DNA of 64,000 bases from Brucella pseudogrignonensis (GTDB lineage: Bacteria; Pseudomonadota; Alphaproteobacteria; Rhizobiales; Rhizobiaceae), in the NCBI RefSeq assembly GCF_002252525.1, contig NZ_NNRM01000016.1, positions 62,001-126,000 on the forward strand, given 5' to 3'. Below, one piece after another: positions 45,911 to 58,336 of the stretch. The first letter of the stretch is position 1, and each line of letters starts with the position of its first letter. Under the pieces are notes generated by a model. The model worked only from the letters and a program-made list of their open reading frames with translations, did no database searches and was not told where the DNA came from. A program made the translations under genes and the position numbers.

Positions 45911-46552
45911 TTACTGTGCTTTTGCAATGGCAAGTTTCAGACCAAGTGCAATGAAAACCACACCACTTGTTCTGTCGATCCATTTGGAGGCGCGCGAGAA
46001 AACCGCGCGCATCTTTGGCGTCGTCATAAAAAGGCTGACACCGATAAACCATGAAATCAATGCCGTGGCCATTACCACGCCATAGCCAAGCTTCACTTCA
46101 GTCGGAGTATGAAGGCTCACAACCGTCGAGAAAATCGAAAGGAAGAAGAATACGGCCTTGGGGTTGAGCGCATTGGCGGCAAAGCCCAGACTGAAAGCCT
46201 TTAGCGCGCTCTGCTTGCGCTGCTGGTCCTGTGCGCTCATATCGATATCGATCTTCGTCGTACCAGCACGCAGTGCCTTGATGCCGATATAGACCAGATA
46301 GGCCACACCGCACCATTTCACGATATTGAAGAGATAGATCGACTGGGAAATGATCAGCCCGAGACCAAGCACCGTATAGGTGACATGCATCATGAAGGCT
46401 GCACCAATACCAAAGCTGGTAATGATTGCCTCGCGACGCCCCTGCATCAACGACTGGCGGATAACCATGGCGAGATCAGCGCCCGGCGAAACGATGGCAA
46501 AGACGAAGATCGCCATCAGGGATGCAAGTTCAAACAGATAGGGATGCATCAC
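45911..46552 (-). CDS. LysE/RhtB-family amino-acid exporter
   Basis: A 213-residue, six-helix transporter. The family signature is SPGADLAMVIRQSLMQGRREAIITSFGIG (about residues 23-51), and GFAANALNPKAVFFF is the second conserved block. Members export homoserine, threonine, lysine or other amino acids; the substrate is unknown. It sits between the MAPEG gene and the secreted protein inside the odh cluster. Confidence 0.92.
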   Translation of the reverse strand: MMHPYLFELASLMAIFVFAIVSPGADLAMVIRQSLMQGRREAIITSFGIGAAFMMHVTYTVLGLGLIISQSIYLFNIVKWCGVAYLVYIGIKALRAGTTKIDIDMSAQDQQRKQSALKAFSLGFAANALNPKAVFFFLSIFSTVVSLHTPTEVKLGYGVVMATALISWFIGVSLFMTTPKMRAVFSRASKWIDRTSGVVFIALGLKLAIAKAQ

Positions 46553-46589
46553 TTTTCCTCGCCCCGCATCTCAGGGATGCAGGCAACCG

Positions 46590-47003
46590 TCAAAAAACCA
46601 GATTGAAAAACATGAGTGCAAGCCCGGCCAGCGAACCGATCCAGACGAGCGAGCGGATATAAGGAATACCCGCCAGATAAAGCGGCACATAGATGATGCG
46701 GCAGGCAAACCAGACCCAAGCACCATAAAGTCCGAAACCTGCTGCATCGCCCTTGAACACAAGTGCAAGCGCAAGTGCTATAAATGCAGGGTAGGTCTCG
46801 CGGAAATTGGCGGAAGCACGTTCCGCGCGACCAGCCAGATGGCCGGAGGGCTTACGCCCTTCATCACGCGGACCCGCATTCCATTGGGAGCCGAGTTCTT
46901 TCGTCGCCGTCCAGCCCTGCAGGAGGATGTGAACCACCAGCAGAACCACACTCCAGCCGATCAGCGGGAGAAAAGGCGACGCGGAAAAGATACCCGGCTC
47001 CAT
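46590..47003 (-). CDS. MAPEG-family membrane protein
   Basis: A 137-residue, four-helix membrane protein. RAERASANFRETYPAFIALALAL carries the conserved R-x2-N-x2-E motif of the MAPEG glutathione-binding family, and ACRIIYVPLYLAGIPYIRSLVW is the C-terminal signature. Bacterial members are mostly of unknown function. It starts 11 bases after the sucB stop, so it is very likely on the suc transcript. Confidence 0.9.
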   Translation of the reverse strand: MEPGIFSASPFLPLIGWSVVLLVVHILLQGWTATKELGSQWNAGPRDEGRKPSGHLAGRAERASANFRETYPAFIALALALVFKGDAAGFGLYGAWVWFACRIIYVPLYLAGIPYIRSLVWIGSLAGLALMFFNLVF

Positions 47004-47014
47004 AGCTCTATTCC

Positions 47015-48244
47015 TTACAGGTCAAGAACCAGACGCTCTGGATCTTCCAGGCTTTCCTTGACGCGAACGAGGAAGGTCACTGCTTCCTTGCCGTCAACAA
47101 TGCGGTGATCGTAGCTGAGAGCCAGATACATCATCGGACGGATGACGATCTGACCGCCGACGACAACCGGACGATCCTGGATCTTGTGCATGCCGAGAAT
47201 ACCCGACTGCGGCGAGTTGAGGATCGGCGAAGACATCAGCGAACCGTACACACCACCATTGGTGATGGTGAAGGTGCCGCCCTGCATGTCAGCCATCGAG
47301 AGCGAACCGTCGCGTGCAGCTTTTGCAAGACGACCCAGTTCCTTTTCAACGCCAGCGATCGAACGCTGATCGGCATCGCGGATGACAGGAACAACAAGGC
47401 CCTTGTCGGTGCCGACAGCCATGCCGACGTGAGCAAAGTTCTTGTAGATGATGTCAGTGCCGTCGATCTCGGCGTTAACAGCCGGGATTTCCTTCAGCGC
47501 ATGGGTCACGGCCTTCGTGAAGAAGCCCATGAAGCCGAGCTTGACGCCATGCTTCTTCTCGAAGATGTCCTTGTAACGCGAACGCAGTTCCATCACCGCA
47601 GACATGTCGACTTCGTTGTAAGTCGTCAGCATCGCAGCGGTATTCTGAGCGTCCTTGAGGCGCTTGGCAATGGTCTGGCGCAGACGGGTCATCTTCACGC
47701 GTTCTTCGCGTGGTGCATCGTCAGCCGACGAAGCAGGACGTGCAGCGGCAGCAGGAGCCTGAGCGGCTGGAGCAGCCGAAACACCCTTAGCAATTGCGTC
47801 GAGAACGTCACCCTTGAGAACCTGACCGCGCTTGCCCGAACCTTCAACCTGATCAGCGGAAAGGCCGTTTTCAGAAAGAAGCTTGGAGGCAGCAGGCGCA
47901 GGCTGCATTGCCGGACCCGACGATGTCGACGCAACAGGAGCTGCCGCAGCCGGAGCAGCAGCTGCTGCTGGCTTGGCTTCTTCCTTCCTGGGAGCAGGTG
48001 CAGCACCTGCGCCAGAAATCTGACCGAGCAGTGCGTTCACTTCAACCGTGTCGCCTTCCTGTGCCACGATTTCGGCCAGTACGCCCGCAGCCGCAGCTGG
48101 AACTTCCACTGTTACCTTGTCGGTTTCCAGTTCCACCAGAGGTTCATCGACAGCGATAGCATCGCCGACCTTCTTGAACCACTTTCCGATGGTTGCCTCA
48201 GTAACGGACTCCCCAAGCGTGGGAACGCGAATTTCGGTAGCCAT
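47015..48244 (-). CDS. sucB: Dihydrolipoyllysine succinyltransferase (E2 of 2-oxoglutarate dehydrogenase)
   Basis: The 409-residue E2 core: lipoyl domain with the modified Lys in [13 protein letters not shown] (about residue 43), an Ala/Pro-rich linker, a peripheral subunit-binding domain ([19 protein letters not shown]) and the catalytic domain ending in [16 protein letters not shown] with the active-site His and Asp. It lies 92 bases after sucA. Confidence 0.97.
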   Translation of the reverse strand: MATEIRVPTLGESVTEATIGKWFKKVGDAIAVDEPLVELETDKVTVEVPAAAAGVLAEIVAQEGDTVEVNALLGQISGAGAAPAPRKEEAKPAAAAAPAAAAPVASTSSGPAMQPAPAASKLLSENGLSADQVEGSGKRGQVLKGDVLDAIAKGVSAAPAAQAPAAAARPASSADDAPREERVKMTRLRQTIAKRLKDAQNTAAMLTTYNEVDMSAVMELRSRYKDIFEKKHGVKLGFMGFFTKAVTHALKEIPAVNAEIDGTDIIYKNFAHVGMAVGTDKGLVVPVIRDADQRSIAGVEKELGRLAKAARDGSLSMADMQGGTFTITNGGVYGSLMSSPILNSPQSGILGMHKIQDRPVVVGGQIVIRPMMYLALSYDHRIVDGKEAVTFLVRVKESLEDPERLVLDL

Positions 48245-48336
48245 GGTTTCTTCTTCCGTTGATCTTCGATCTTTAGATTTGATTTCAATTCAAGCCGGAA
48301 GCAGCTTTTCCAAACCGCTCCCCGCCGAAAATTAAA

Positions 48337-51300
48337 TTAGTTTCCCAGCGCATCCTCGAGGAAAGCCTCGAGCTGTGCAAGGTGCTTCGACATCAGGCCG
48401 GTTGCAGGCGATGCCGCAGCCGGACGACCGGTGTAGCGAACGCGCTGATGCTTGGCGTCGATATGAGCGAGAACCCATTCGAGATACGGATCGATGAACG
48501 ACCACGCACCCATGTTCTTCGGCTCTTCCTGACACCAGACGATTTCCGCATGACGGAAGCGCGAGAGCTCGTTGATGAGCGCCTTGGCAGGGAACGGATA
48601 AAGCTGTTCCACGCGCAGCAGGTAGACATCGTCGATGCCACGCTTTTCGCGCTCTTCGTAAAGATCGTAATAGACCTTACCCGAGCACAGAACGACGCGG
48701 CGGATCTTGGCATCCTTCTGAAGCTTGATACCATCGCCCTTGTTGTACTGTGCGTCATCCCAAAGCAGACGGTGGAACGATGAATCGCCCGACAGTTCGT
48801 TGAGGCTCGAAACAGCACGCTTATGGCGCAGCAGCGACTTCGGCGTCATCATGATGAGCGGCTTACGGAAGTCACGCTTCATCTGACGGCGCAGAATGTG
48901 GAAGTAGTTAGCCGGCGTCGTAACGTTTGCGACCTGCATGTTGTCTTCCGCACACATCTGCAACCAGCGTTCCAGACGAGCCGAGGAATGTTCAGGACCC
49001 TGACCTTCAAAGCCATGCGGCAGAAGGCAGACAAGACCCGACATACGCAGCCACTTGCGTTCACCCGACGAGATGAACTGATCGAAGACGACCTGAGCAC
49101 CGTTGGCGAAGTCACCGAACTGGGCTTCCCAGAGAACCAGAGCGCGTGGATCGGACAGCGAATAACCGTACTCGTATCCAAGTACCGCTTCTTCCGAAAG
49201 CATCGAGTTGATGGCTTCGTAGATCGCCTGACCCTTCTGAATGTTGTTCAGAGGGATATAACGGTTCTGGGTTTCCTGATCATAGAGAACCGTGTGACGC
49301 TGCGAGAAGGTGCCGCGCTCCACGTCCTGACCGGACAGACGGATCGGGCTGCCTTCGGAAACCAGCGAACCGAATGCCAGCGATTCAGCCGTTGCCCAAT
49401 CGAGGCCTTCACCGGTTTCAATCATCTTGGCGCGGTTGTCGAGGAAGCGCTGAATGGTGCGATGAACATTGAAGTCCTTTGGCACTTCAACGAGCTTCTT
49501 GCCGATTTCTTTCAGCGTCTTGATCGGAACACCGGTTTTGCCACGGCGCTGTTCGTCGGCATTGTCTGCCGTGCGCAGGCCAGCCCAGGCACCGTCCAGC
49601 CAGTCAGCCTTGTTCGGCTTGTAGCTCTGACCGGCTTCAAATTCCTGTTCAAGCTTTTCGCGCCATTCAGCCTTCATCTTGTCGATGTCAGCCTGAGCGA
49701 GAAGACCTTCAGCAATCAGCTTGTCGCTGTAAAGCTGAACAGTTGTCTTGTGCGCGCGGATTTCCTTATACATCAATGGCTGGGTGAATGAAGGCTCATC
49801 ACCTTCATTGTGGCCGAAGCGGCGGTAGCAGAACATGTCGATGACCACCGGCTTATGGAAGGTCATGCGGAATTCCATCGCAACCTTGGCTGCGAAGACA
49901 ACAGCTTCCGGATCGTCACCATTGACGTGGAAAACAGGCGCTTCAACCATCTTTGCCACATCCGATGGATAAGGCGAAGAACGCGAGAAGGCCGGATTGG
50001 TGGTGAAGCCGATCTGGTTGTTGATGATGAAGTGCAGAGTACCACCAACGCGGTGGCCTTTCAGACCCGAAAGACCGAGACACTCGGCAACAACACCCTG
50101 ACCTGCGAAAGCGGCATCGCCGTGCAGAAGCAGCGGCAGAACCTTGGCGCGTTCCGTCAGCGGAACCATGTCATCGCGGGTACGGCCAACAAGCAGATCC
50201 TGCTTGGCGCGTGCCTTGCCCATGACAACCGGGTTGACGATTTCAAGGTGTGACGGGTTTGCAGTCAGCGAAAGGTGAACCTTGTTGCCGTCGAACTCGC
50301 GGTCCGACGATGCACCAAGATGGTACTTCACGTCGCCCGAACCTTCCACATCGTCAGGCGCATAGGAACCGCCCTTGAACTCGTGGAAGATTGCGCGATG
50401 CGGCTTGCCCATAACCTGGGAAAGCACGTTCAGACGACCACGGTGCGCCATGCCAAGCACGACTTCCTTGAGGCCCATCTGACCGCCACGCTTGACGATC
50501 TGCTCCAGCGCCGGGATCAGCGATTCACCGCCATCAAGACCGAAACGCTTGGTGCCCTTATACTTCACGTCGATGAACTGTTCGAAACCTTCAGCTTCGA
50601 TCAGCTTCGACAGAATGGCCTTCTTGCCTTCAGCAGTGAAAGCATAGCCTTTGTCTGGACCTTCGATGCGTTCCTGAATCCAGGCCTTTTCGACTGGATC
50701 AGAGATGTGCATGAATTCTACGCCGATGTTGCCGCAATAGGTGCGCTTGAGAATTTCAAGCATCTGCGGAACAGTCGCATATTCAAGACCGAGAACGTTA
50801 TCGATGAAGATCTTGCGATCGTAATCGGCAGGCGTGAAGCCATAGGTTGCCGGATCAAGTTCGCTAAAATCGTTTGGCTTTTCAGCAAGACCAAGCGGAT
50901 CGAGATTGGCATGAAGATGGCCACGCATACGGAATGCGCGGATCATCATGATGGCGCGAACGCTGTCGCGTGCAGCCTGTGCAATCTCTTCCGAAGTCAG
51001 TGCGGCAGCAGAAGCGGACTTGGCATCACCTTTTGCAGACTTGCCCTTGAGCTTGTCGGTCACATGCTTTTCGACTTCGGCCCAATTGCCGTCGAGTGCC
51101 GAGATCAACTCGCCATTGGCCTGAATTGGCCAGTTCTTGCGAGTCCAGCTTGCGCCCTGTGCGTTCTTACGCACATCGTCGGCATTGTCTTTCAGCTGTG
51201 CGAAGAAATCGCGCCATTCCTGATCAACCGAAGTGGGATCATCCTCGTACTTGGCATACAGCTCCTCGATATAGTCGGCATTGCCGCCATAGAGGAAAGA

Positions 51301-51342
51301 GGTAAGGGCGAAAACGTCGTTGGCTTGTTCTTGCCTTGCCAT
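48337..51342 (-). CDS. sucA: 2-oxoglutarate dehydrogenase E1 component
   Basis: The 1001-residue thiamin-diphosphate enzyme decarboxylates 2-oxoglutarate and succinylates E2. The N-terminal SFLYGGNADYIEELYAKYEDDP is the E2-binding segment, GMAHRGRLNVLSQVMGKP and GDAAFAGQGVVAECLGLS belong to the ThDP site, and CLLPHGFEGQGPEHSSARLERWLQ is conserved in the transketolase-like domain. It is preceded by a 298-base gap with a RIME-like element, so it may have its own promoter in addition to read-through from sucCD. Confidence 0.97.
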   Translation of the reverse strand: MARQEQANDVFALTSFLYGGNADYIEELYAKYEDDPTSVDQEWRDFFAQLKDNADDVRKNAQGASWTRKNWPIQANGELISALDGNWAEVEKHVTDKLKGKSAKGDAKSASAAALTSEEIAQAARDSVRAIMMIRAFRMRGHLHANLDPLGLAEKPNDFSELDPATYGFTPADYDRKIFIDNVLGLEYATVPQMLEILKRTYCGNIGVEFMHISDPVEKAWIQERIEGPDKGYAFTAEGKKAILSKLIEAEGFEQFIDVKYKGTKRFGLDGGESLIPALEQIVKRGGQMGLKEVVLGMAHRGRLNVLSQVMGKPHRAIFHEFKGGSYAPDDVEGSGDVKYHLGASSDREFDGNKVHLSLTANPSHLEIVNPVVMGKARAKQDLLVGRTRDDMVPLTERAKVLPLLLHGDAAFAGQGVVAECLGLSGLKGHRVGGTLHFIINNQIGFTTNPAFSRSSPYPSDVAKMVEAPVFHVNGDDPEAVVFAAKVAMEFRMTFHKPVVIDMFCYRRFGHNEGDEPSFTQPLMYKEIRAHKTTVQLYSDKLIAEGLLAQADIDKMKAEWREKLEQEFEAGQSYKPNKADWLDGAWAGLRTADNADEQRRGKTGVPIKTLKEIGKKLVEVPKDFNVHRTIQRFLDNRAKMIETGEGLDWATAESLAFGSLVSEGSPIRLSGQDVERGTFSQRHTVLYDQETQNRYIPLNNIQKGQAIYEAINSMLSEEAVLGYEYGYSLSDPRALVLWEAQFGDFANGAQVVFDQFISSGERKWLRMSGLVCLLPHGFEGQGPEHSSARLERWLQMCAEDNMQVANVTTPANYFHILRRQMKRDFRKPLIMMTPKSLLRHKRAVSSLNELSGDSSFHRLLWDDAQYNKGDGIKLQKDAKIRRVVLCSGKVYYDLYEEREKRGIDDVYLLRVEQLYPFPAKALINELSRFRHAEIVWCQEEPKNMGAWSFIDPYLEWVLAHIDAKHQRVRYTGRPAAASPATGLMSKHLAQLEAFLEDALGN

Positions 51343-51640
51343 AACCTAATCCGGAGCCTCCGCTCCGTCTCCTTGTAGTAGCTCATCATGCGCGGGCCGG
51401 AAGCTTTTGACCTTCATCCCTCACGCCGCCGGGGAGGAACCACAACAGACCCCGGCATAACTCGATCGCAAATTCAATTCTTGCGGAAGAATGATGGCCA
51501 AAGCCTGACATTCCCTTAAACCGGCCGCCCCGGTATTTTTGCGCGCATCTTGTCCGAAAACCGCTTCACACTTTTCGGGATACGCTTGCCCCGGCAGCAG
51601 CTTTCGCCACTGCCGGTTCATTTCAATCAGCTACGTAGTC
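51343..51640. other. Gap between sucD and sucA
   Basis: This is a 298-base non-coding stretch with a RIME-like palindrome (51543-51588) and no gene. It is unusually long for the inside of a sucCDAB cluster and probably holds a sucA promoter or a processing site. Confidence 0.5.
51543..51588. repeat. RIME-like palindrome in the sucD-sucA gap
   Basis: GCGCATCTTGTCCGAAAACC at the left matches the reverse complement of the right half of the 57311 copy, followed by GCTTCACACTTTTCGGGATACGC. It is thus the same element in opposite orientation, with a slightly degraded right arm. Confidence 0.7.
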
Positions 51641-52543
51641 TCAGCCCTTGAGGACTTCAACCAGCGTCTTGCCGAGCTGTGCTGGCGAAGGAGACACGCG
51701 AATGCCAGCCGATTCCATGGCTGCAATCTTGTCTTCTGCGCCGCCCTTGCCGCCCGAAATCACGGCGCCGGCATGGCCCATGGTGCGTCCGGCAGGAGCC
51801 GTACGGCCAGCAATAAAGCCAACCATTGGCTTCTTGCGACCGCGCTTGGCTTCGTCCTTCAGGAACTGAGCCGCATCTTCTTCAGCCGAACCGCCGATTT
51901 CACCGATCATGACGATCGACTTGGTTTCGTCGTCGGCCAGGAACATTTCCAGCACGTCGATGAACTCGGTGCCCTTGACCGGATCGCCGCCGATACCGAC
52001 AGCAGTGGTCTGGCCGAGGCCTTCGTTCGAAGTCTGGAACACTGCTTCATAGGTAAGTGTGCCAGAGCGGGAAACAACACCCACCGAACCCTTCTTGAAG
52101 ATATTGCCCGGCATGATGCCGATCTTGCATTCTTCAGGGGTCAGGATGCCTGGGCAGTTTGGTCCGAGCAGGCGCGACTTCGAGCGTTCCAGACGCTCCT
52201 TGACGCGAACCATGTCCATGACTGGAATGCCTTCGGTGATGCAGACGATGAAGCCGACTTCAGCTTCGATCGCTTCGATGATTGCATCTGCTGCACCTGC
52301 TGGCGGAACGTAGATCACCGATGCGTCTGCACCTGTGCGTTCCTTGGCTTCTGCAACAGTTGCGAAGATCGGAAGCTTTTCGCCCCTCGAGCCTTCCCAG
52401 GTTTCGCCACCCTTTTTCGGGTGAATACCGCCGACCATCTGCGTGCCGTAATAAGCAAGCGCCTGTTCGGTGTGGAAAGTACCGGTCTTGCCGGTCAGGC
52501 CCTGTACGAGAACCTTGGTGTCCTTGTTAACGAGAATGGACAT
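51641..52543 (-). CDS. sucD: Succinyl-CoA synthetase alpha subunit
   Basis: A 300-residue subunit with the CoA-binding Rossmann domain ([20 protein letters not shown]-like start) and the phosphohistidine in [14 protein letters not shown]. It starts three bases after sucC. With SucC it makes GTP or ATP from succinyl-CoA. Confidence 0.97.
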   Translation of the reverse strand: MSILVNKDTKVLVQGLTGKTGTFHTEQALAYYGTQMVGGIHPKKGGETWEGSRGEKLPIFATVAEAKERTGADASVIYVPPAGAADAIIEAIEAEVGFIVCITEGIPVMDMVRVKERLERSKSRLLGPNCPGILTPEECKIGIMPGNIFKKGSVGVVSRSGTLTYEAVFQTSNEGLGQTTAVGIGGDPVKGTEFIDVLEMFLADDETKSIVMIGEIGGSAEEDAAQFLKDEAKRGRKKPMVGFIAGRTAPAGRTMGHAGAVISGGKGGAEDKIAAMESAGIRVSPSPAQLGKTLVEVLKG

Positions 52544-52546
52544 GCC

Positions 52547-53743
<1,197 letters not shown>

Positions 53744-53772
53744 CTGGTTGTCCTCTGCGGATTAACAGCCGG

Positions 53773-53808
53773 AAAAGGCCGGGCTGCTCTCAAGAGCGAT
53801 CCGGCCTT
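53773..53808 (-). terminator. Long hairpin between mdh and sucC (possible attenuator)
   Basis: Outer arms AAGGCCGG/CCGGCCTT (53775-53782, 53801-53808) enclose an inner GCTCT/AGAGC hairpin. In the minus direction only four T follow. It could trim or partly end mdh transcripts before sucC; full termination is uncertain. Confidence 0.45.
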
Positions 53809-53817
53809 GTCTGGAAC

Positions 53818-55202
<1,385 letters not shown>

Positions 55203-56366
55203 TCAGCCTGCTGATTTTTCTGCAAATGCTTCCAGATATTCCGCGCTCTGCATTTCAAACAGGCGGGAAGCCGTGCGATCAAACTCGAAGGCTTCTACGC
55301 CTTTGCTTGCTTGATAAAGCTTTTCAGGCTGTGCTTCGGCAGAGATGAAAAGCCGCGCGTGATGATCGTAAAGCACGTCGATCAGCAGAATGAAGCGCTT
55401 GGCCTCATTGCGACGCGAATAATCAAGCACCGGCACATCATCAACAAACAGCGTCTGATAGCGTGTGACGATGGCGATATAATCGTTGGCTGCAAGCGGC
55501 TGGGCGCACAGTTCATCGAAGGTGAAGCGTGCGGCCCCCGGCACTGCATGACGCACGGGAATATCGCGTCCCTTGATATGCACCACGTCTGGCTTTTCTT
55601 GCCGACCATCCTTATGCGCGGTCCAGGCGGCATCCATGCGCTTGGCCGTCTCGGAACCAAGCGGCGTCAGATAAACCGGCTGACGGTCGAGCTTTTCCAG
55701 TCGGTAATCGGTGCGTGAATCGAGATTGATCACATCAACATGCTGCTTAAGGATATCGACAAAGGGTAGAAACAGCTGACGGTTCAGCCCGTCGCGATAA
55801 AGATTGTCAGGCGCCACGTTGGATGTCGCGATCAGCACCACGCCGCGCGCAAACAATGCATTGAACAGGCGCGACAGGATCATCGCGTCGGCAATGTCGG
55901 TCACAGTAAATTCGTCGAAGCAAAGCACCCACGCCTGTTCGGCCAAAGCTTCAGCCACCGGCGGGATCGGATCTTCCTGCTTGGTTTCGCCTCGCTTCAA
56001 TGCCTGACGATGCGCATTGATGCGCTCATGCGCATCAGCCATAAAATCATTGAAATGCGCACGGCGTTTGCGTTCGACCGGCAAAAGCTGGAAGAACATA
56101 TCCATCAGCATGGTCTTGCCGCGACCAACTTCGCCATGAACATAAAGTCCTTTGACGGTGGCAACTTCCTTGCGCTTGCCAAACAACCAGCCAAGCGCAC
56201 TCGATTTGCGCGAAAGACGTTTGGTGCAAACTTCCTCGATCAGCCGGTCATAGCGTGCAGTCAGTTCAAGCTGTGCGGGATCGGATTCGACCTCGCCTGC
56301 CTTGACCAGCGCGTCATAATGCTCGCGAACCGAGGGGAACGCCTTCAAATTACCATCGAAAGACAT
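55203..56366 (-). CDS. zapE: Cell division protein ZapE (AFG1-like ATPase)
   Basis: A 387-residue AAA-like ATPase that associates with the Z-ring and, in mitochondria (AFG1), with respiratory-complex quality control. Walker A is HGEVGRGKTMLMDMFF (about residues 77-92), Walker B LCFDEFTVTDIADA, and ARGVVLIATSNVAPDNLYRDGLNR is conserved. The ATG at 56366 is preferred to a start five codons upstream. It lies beside mdh, as commonly seen in alphaproteobacteria. Confidence 0.93.
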   Translation of the reverse strand: MSFDGNLKAFPSVREHYDALVKAGEVESDPAQLELTARYDRLIEEVCTKRLSRKSSALGWLFGKRKEVATVKGLYVHGEVGRGKTMLMDMFFQLLPVERKRRAHFNDFMADAHERINAHRQALKRGETKQEDPIPPVAEALAEQAWVLCFDEFTVTDIADAMILSRLFNALFARGVVLIATSNVAPDNLYRDGLNRQLFLPFVDILKQHVDVINLDSRTDYRLEKLDRQPVYLTPLGSETAKRMDAAWTAHKDGRQEKPDVVHIKGRDIPVRHAVPGAARFTFDELCAQPLAANDYIAIVTRYQTLFVDDVPVLDYSRRNEAKRFILLIDVLYDHHARLFISAEAQPEKLYQASKGVEAFEFDRTASRLFEMQSAEYLEAFAEKSAG

Positions 56367-56392
56367 GATTGCCTGTCCCACCGCTCAATTAC

Positions 56393-56426
56393 GAAAAAGG
56401 CGGAGCGTCTCACGACTGCCCCGCCT
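56393..56426 (-). terminator. Possible terminator of omp19
   Basis: AGGCGG/CCGCCT arms with a 17-base loop are followed, in the minus direction, by TTTTT. It is a weak stem; it lies just after the omp19 stop and before the zapE start. Confidence 0.5.
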
Positions 56427-56447
56427 GTCTTTAACTCAATAGGCTTA

Positions 56448-56984
56448 TCAACGCGACAGCGAAACTGCCTGACCGCTCGTGGTCTGACCGTCGAATCGGC
56501 CCTGACCGGAAGAATAAAGCGTAGCGACCGTGCCGCCATTCGCATCATAGAGCGAAAGCTGCTTGCCGCTGACCGACCAGGAAGCGAGGCTTCCGAGTTC
56601 ACCCGGGCAACGCAGCGGACCAGCGCGATAGCCCTGACCATACTTGGTCTGTGGCGTTGCGATCTTACAATTCTGACCGGCAAGCGATGCATTCCATACG
56701 CCTGCGACAGTGCCCGGCGTCAGATCAGGTGCCGATTCGGGCGGCAGGCTTGCAACCTGCGTTCCGGCCGCTGGCTGCGACATGTCGGTCGTCGGCGCCG
56801 TCGGAAACGAGTTAGGAGCGTTCAGATTACCAGACTGTACGGAACTGACGGGAGCAGAACGCAGCGGTGCTGGTGGCGGTGGCGATGCATTGTTGTCAAA
56901 ACCTCCGACTCGGGAGCTTTGGCAACCGGCCAAAATGACGCCCGCCGCAGCAATGCTGAGCAAACTTGCTTTTGAAATTCCCAT
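56448..56984 (-). CDS. omp19: Outer-membrane lipoprotein Omp19 (AprI/Inh-like)
   Basis: This is the 177-residue Brucellaceae lipoprotein Omp19. The lipobox LAGC places the lipidated Cys at residue 21. A Pro/Ser/Ala-rich linker follows to about residue 80, then an Inh-type beta-barrel (TPGTVAGVWNASLAGQNCKI, a disulfide with GPLRCPGEL). Family knowledge: Omp19 is a protease inhibitor and immunogen of Brucella. The barrel is strongly conserved while the linker appears clearly diverged from the classical Brucella sequence that I recall. The ATG at 56984 follows TTGGAGA. Confidence 0.95.
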   Translation of the reverse strand: MGISKASLLSIAAAGVILAGCQSSRVGGFDNNASPPPPAPLRSAPVSSVQSGNLNAPNSFPTAPTTDMSQPAAGTQVASLPPESAPDLTPGTVAGVWNASLAGQNCKIATPQTKYGQGYRAGPLRCPGELGSLASWSVSGKQLSLYDANGGTVATLYSSGQGRFDGQTTSGQAVSLSR

Positions 56985-57448
56985 CTGGTTCTCCAATTTC
57001 GCCAAAAGTCCTGGCATGTTCGTGGGGCTGACTATTCGGGGGAGTGCCCCTCGCACCGTCGAGTTTGAAAGCTCGACCTAAAAACAATATTGCACCGATA
57101 AAATGGCGATATGGTTAAAAAATCAACAGCAAGCTACCGTGAATTTATGCAAAAGCATCCATAGAAGGCTTGAAATAGCTTAGAAATTTTCAAAATGGCG
57201 CAGGAAGGACACAGTTTTTAGGTAAACACCGATCCACAAATTCAGCAATCAGACCGGGCTTGAGCCAATAACGCGCCGGTACTGGCAATTTGTGGGCTTT
57301 TCCGCCATATAGAGCGCATCCCGAAAAGTGTGAAACGGTTTTCGGACAAGATGCGCGTTAAAACAAATGCTCGGAACGCCGATCTGATCCAGTCAGAACG
57401 AAACACGATCCAGAGCCTTTCCGATATAGACAGGACCCGGAACCAGCA
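56985..57448. other. Intergenic region between omp19 and dapF
   Basis: This 464-base divergent promoter region is AT-rich near 57080-57230 and has a complete RIME-like palindrome at 57311-57357. No gene is seen. Confidence 0.55.
57311..57357. repeat. RIME-like palindrome, best-preserved copy
   Basis: The arms GCGCATC (57314-57320) and GATGCGC (57350-57356) enclose CCGAAAAGTGTGAAACGGTT and TTCGGACAA. It is the reference for the other copies in this window. It lies about 92 bases upstream of dapF. Confidence 0.8.
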
Positions 57449-58336
57449 ATGAGTAAGGCCATCTTCGCCAAGATGAACGGACTGGGCAACAAAATCATTG
57501 TTGCCGATATGCGCGGACGCAGCGATCGTATCGCTCCGACTGCTGCCATCCGTCTGGCCGGAGAAGAGGCAACTTCCTTTGACCAGATCATGGCGATCCA
57601 TGATCCAAAAACGCCCGGCACCGATCATTATATTGAGATCATCAATTGTGACGGCACACAGGCGCAAGCCTGTGGCAACGGCACACGCTGCGTGGTGCAG
57701 TGGCTTTCCAATGAAAGCGGAAAACAGGATTACACTTTCCAGACACTGGCTGGCATCCTGACCGCCAATGAGCACGAAGACGGGCTGATTACGGTCGATA
57801 TGGGCAAGCCGCATTTCGACTGGAAGGAAATCCCCCTCGCCCATGAAGTGGACGACACCCGCGCCATTGATCTGTCTGCTGGCCCTGCAGATGCGCCTGT
57901 TCTGCAAGCGCCGTCGATTGCATCCATGGGCAATCCGCACGCGATCTTCTGGGTCGAAAACGATGTCTGGTCCTATGCGCTCGATCAATATGGGCCCGGG
58001 CTGGAACATGATCCGATTTTCCCGGAACGCGCCAATATTTCCATCGCTCAGGTCACATCGCGCGACAGCATGAACCTGCGCACATGGGAACGTGGTGCGG
58101 GCCTTACCCTCGCATGTGGTTCTGCCGCCTGCGCTGCCGCCGTCTCAGGCGCACGTACTGGCCGTACCGAACGCAATGTCACCGTCAATGTCCCAGGCGG
58201 CCCGCTCAAGATTGAATGGCGCGAAGACGATCACGTCATGATGACCGGTCCCGCTGAATGGGAATTTGATGGCACATTCGATCCCGCAACCGGCGAATGG
58301 GAGTACGCCCCTAATCAGAGCAGAGGTGCTGCCTGA
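57449..58336 (+). CDS. dapF: Diaminopimelate epimerase
   Basis: The 295-residue enzyme interconverts LL- and meso-diaminopimelate for lysine and peptidoglycan. The two catalytic cysteines are C75 in ACGNGTRC and about C222 in [26 protein letters not shown] is the family start. Its TGA overlaps the mtaB ATG by one base, opening the dapF-mtaB-ftsY-yciB operon. Confidence 0.97.
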   Translation: MSKAIFAKMNGLGNKIIVADMRGRSDRIAPTAAIRLAGEEATSFDQIMAIHDPKTPGTDHYIEIINCDGTQAQACGNGTRCVVQWLSNESGKQDYTFQTLAGILTANEHEDGLITVDMGKPHFDWKEIPLAHEVDDTRAIDLSAGPADAPVLQAPSIASMGNPHAIFWVENDVWSYALDQYGPGLEHDPIFPERANISIAQVTSRDSMNLRTWERGAGLTLACGSAACAAAVSGARTGRTERNVTVNVPGGPLKIEWREDDHVMMTGPAEWEFDGTFDPATGEWEYAPNQSRGAA

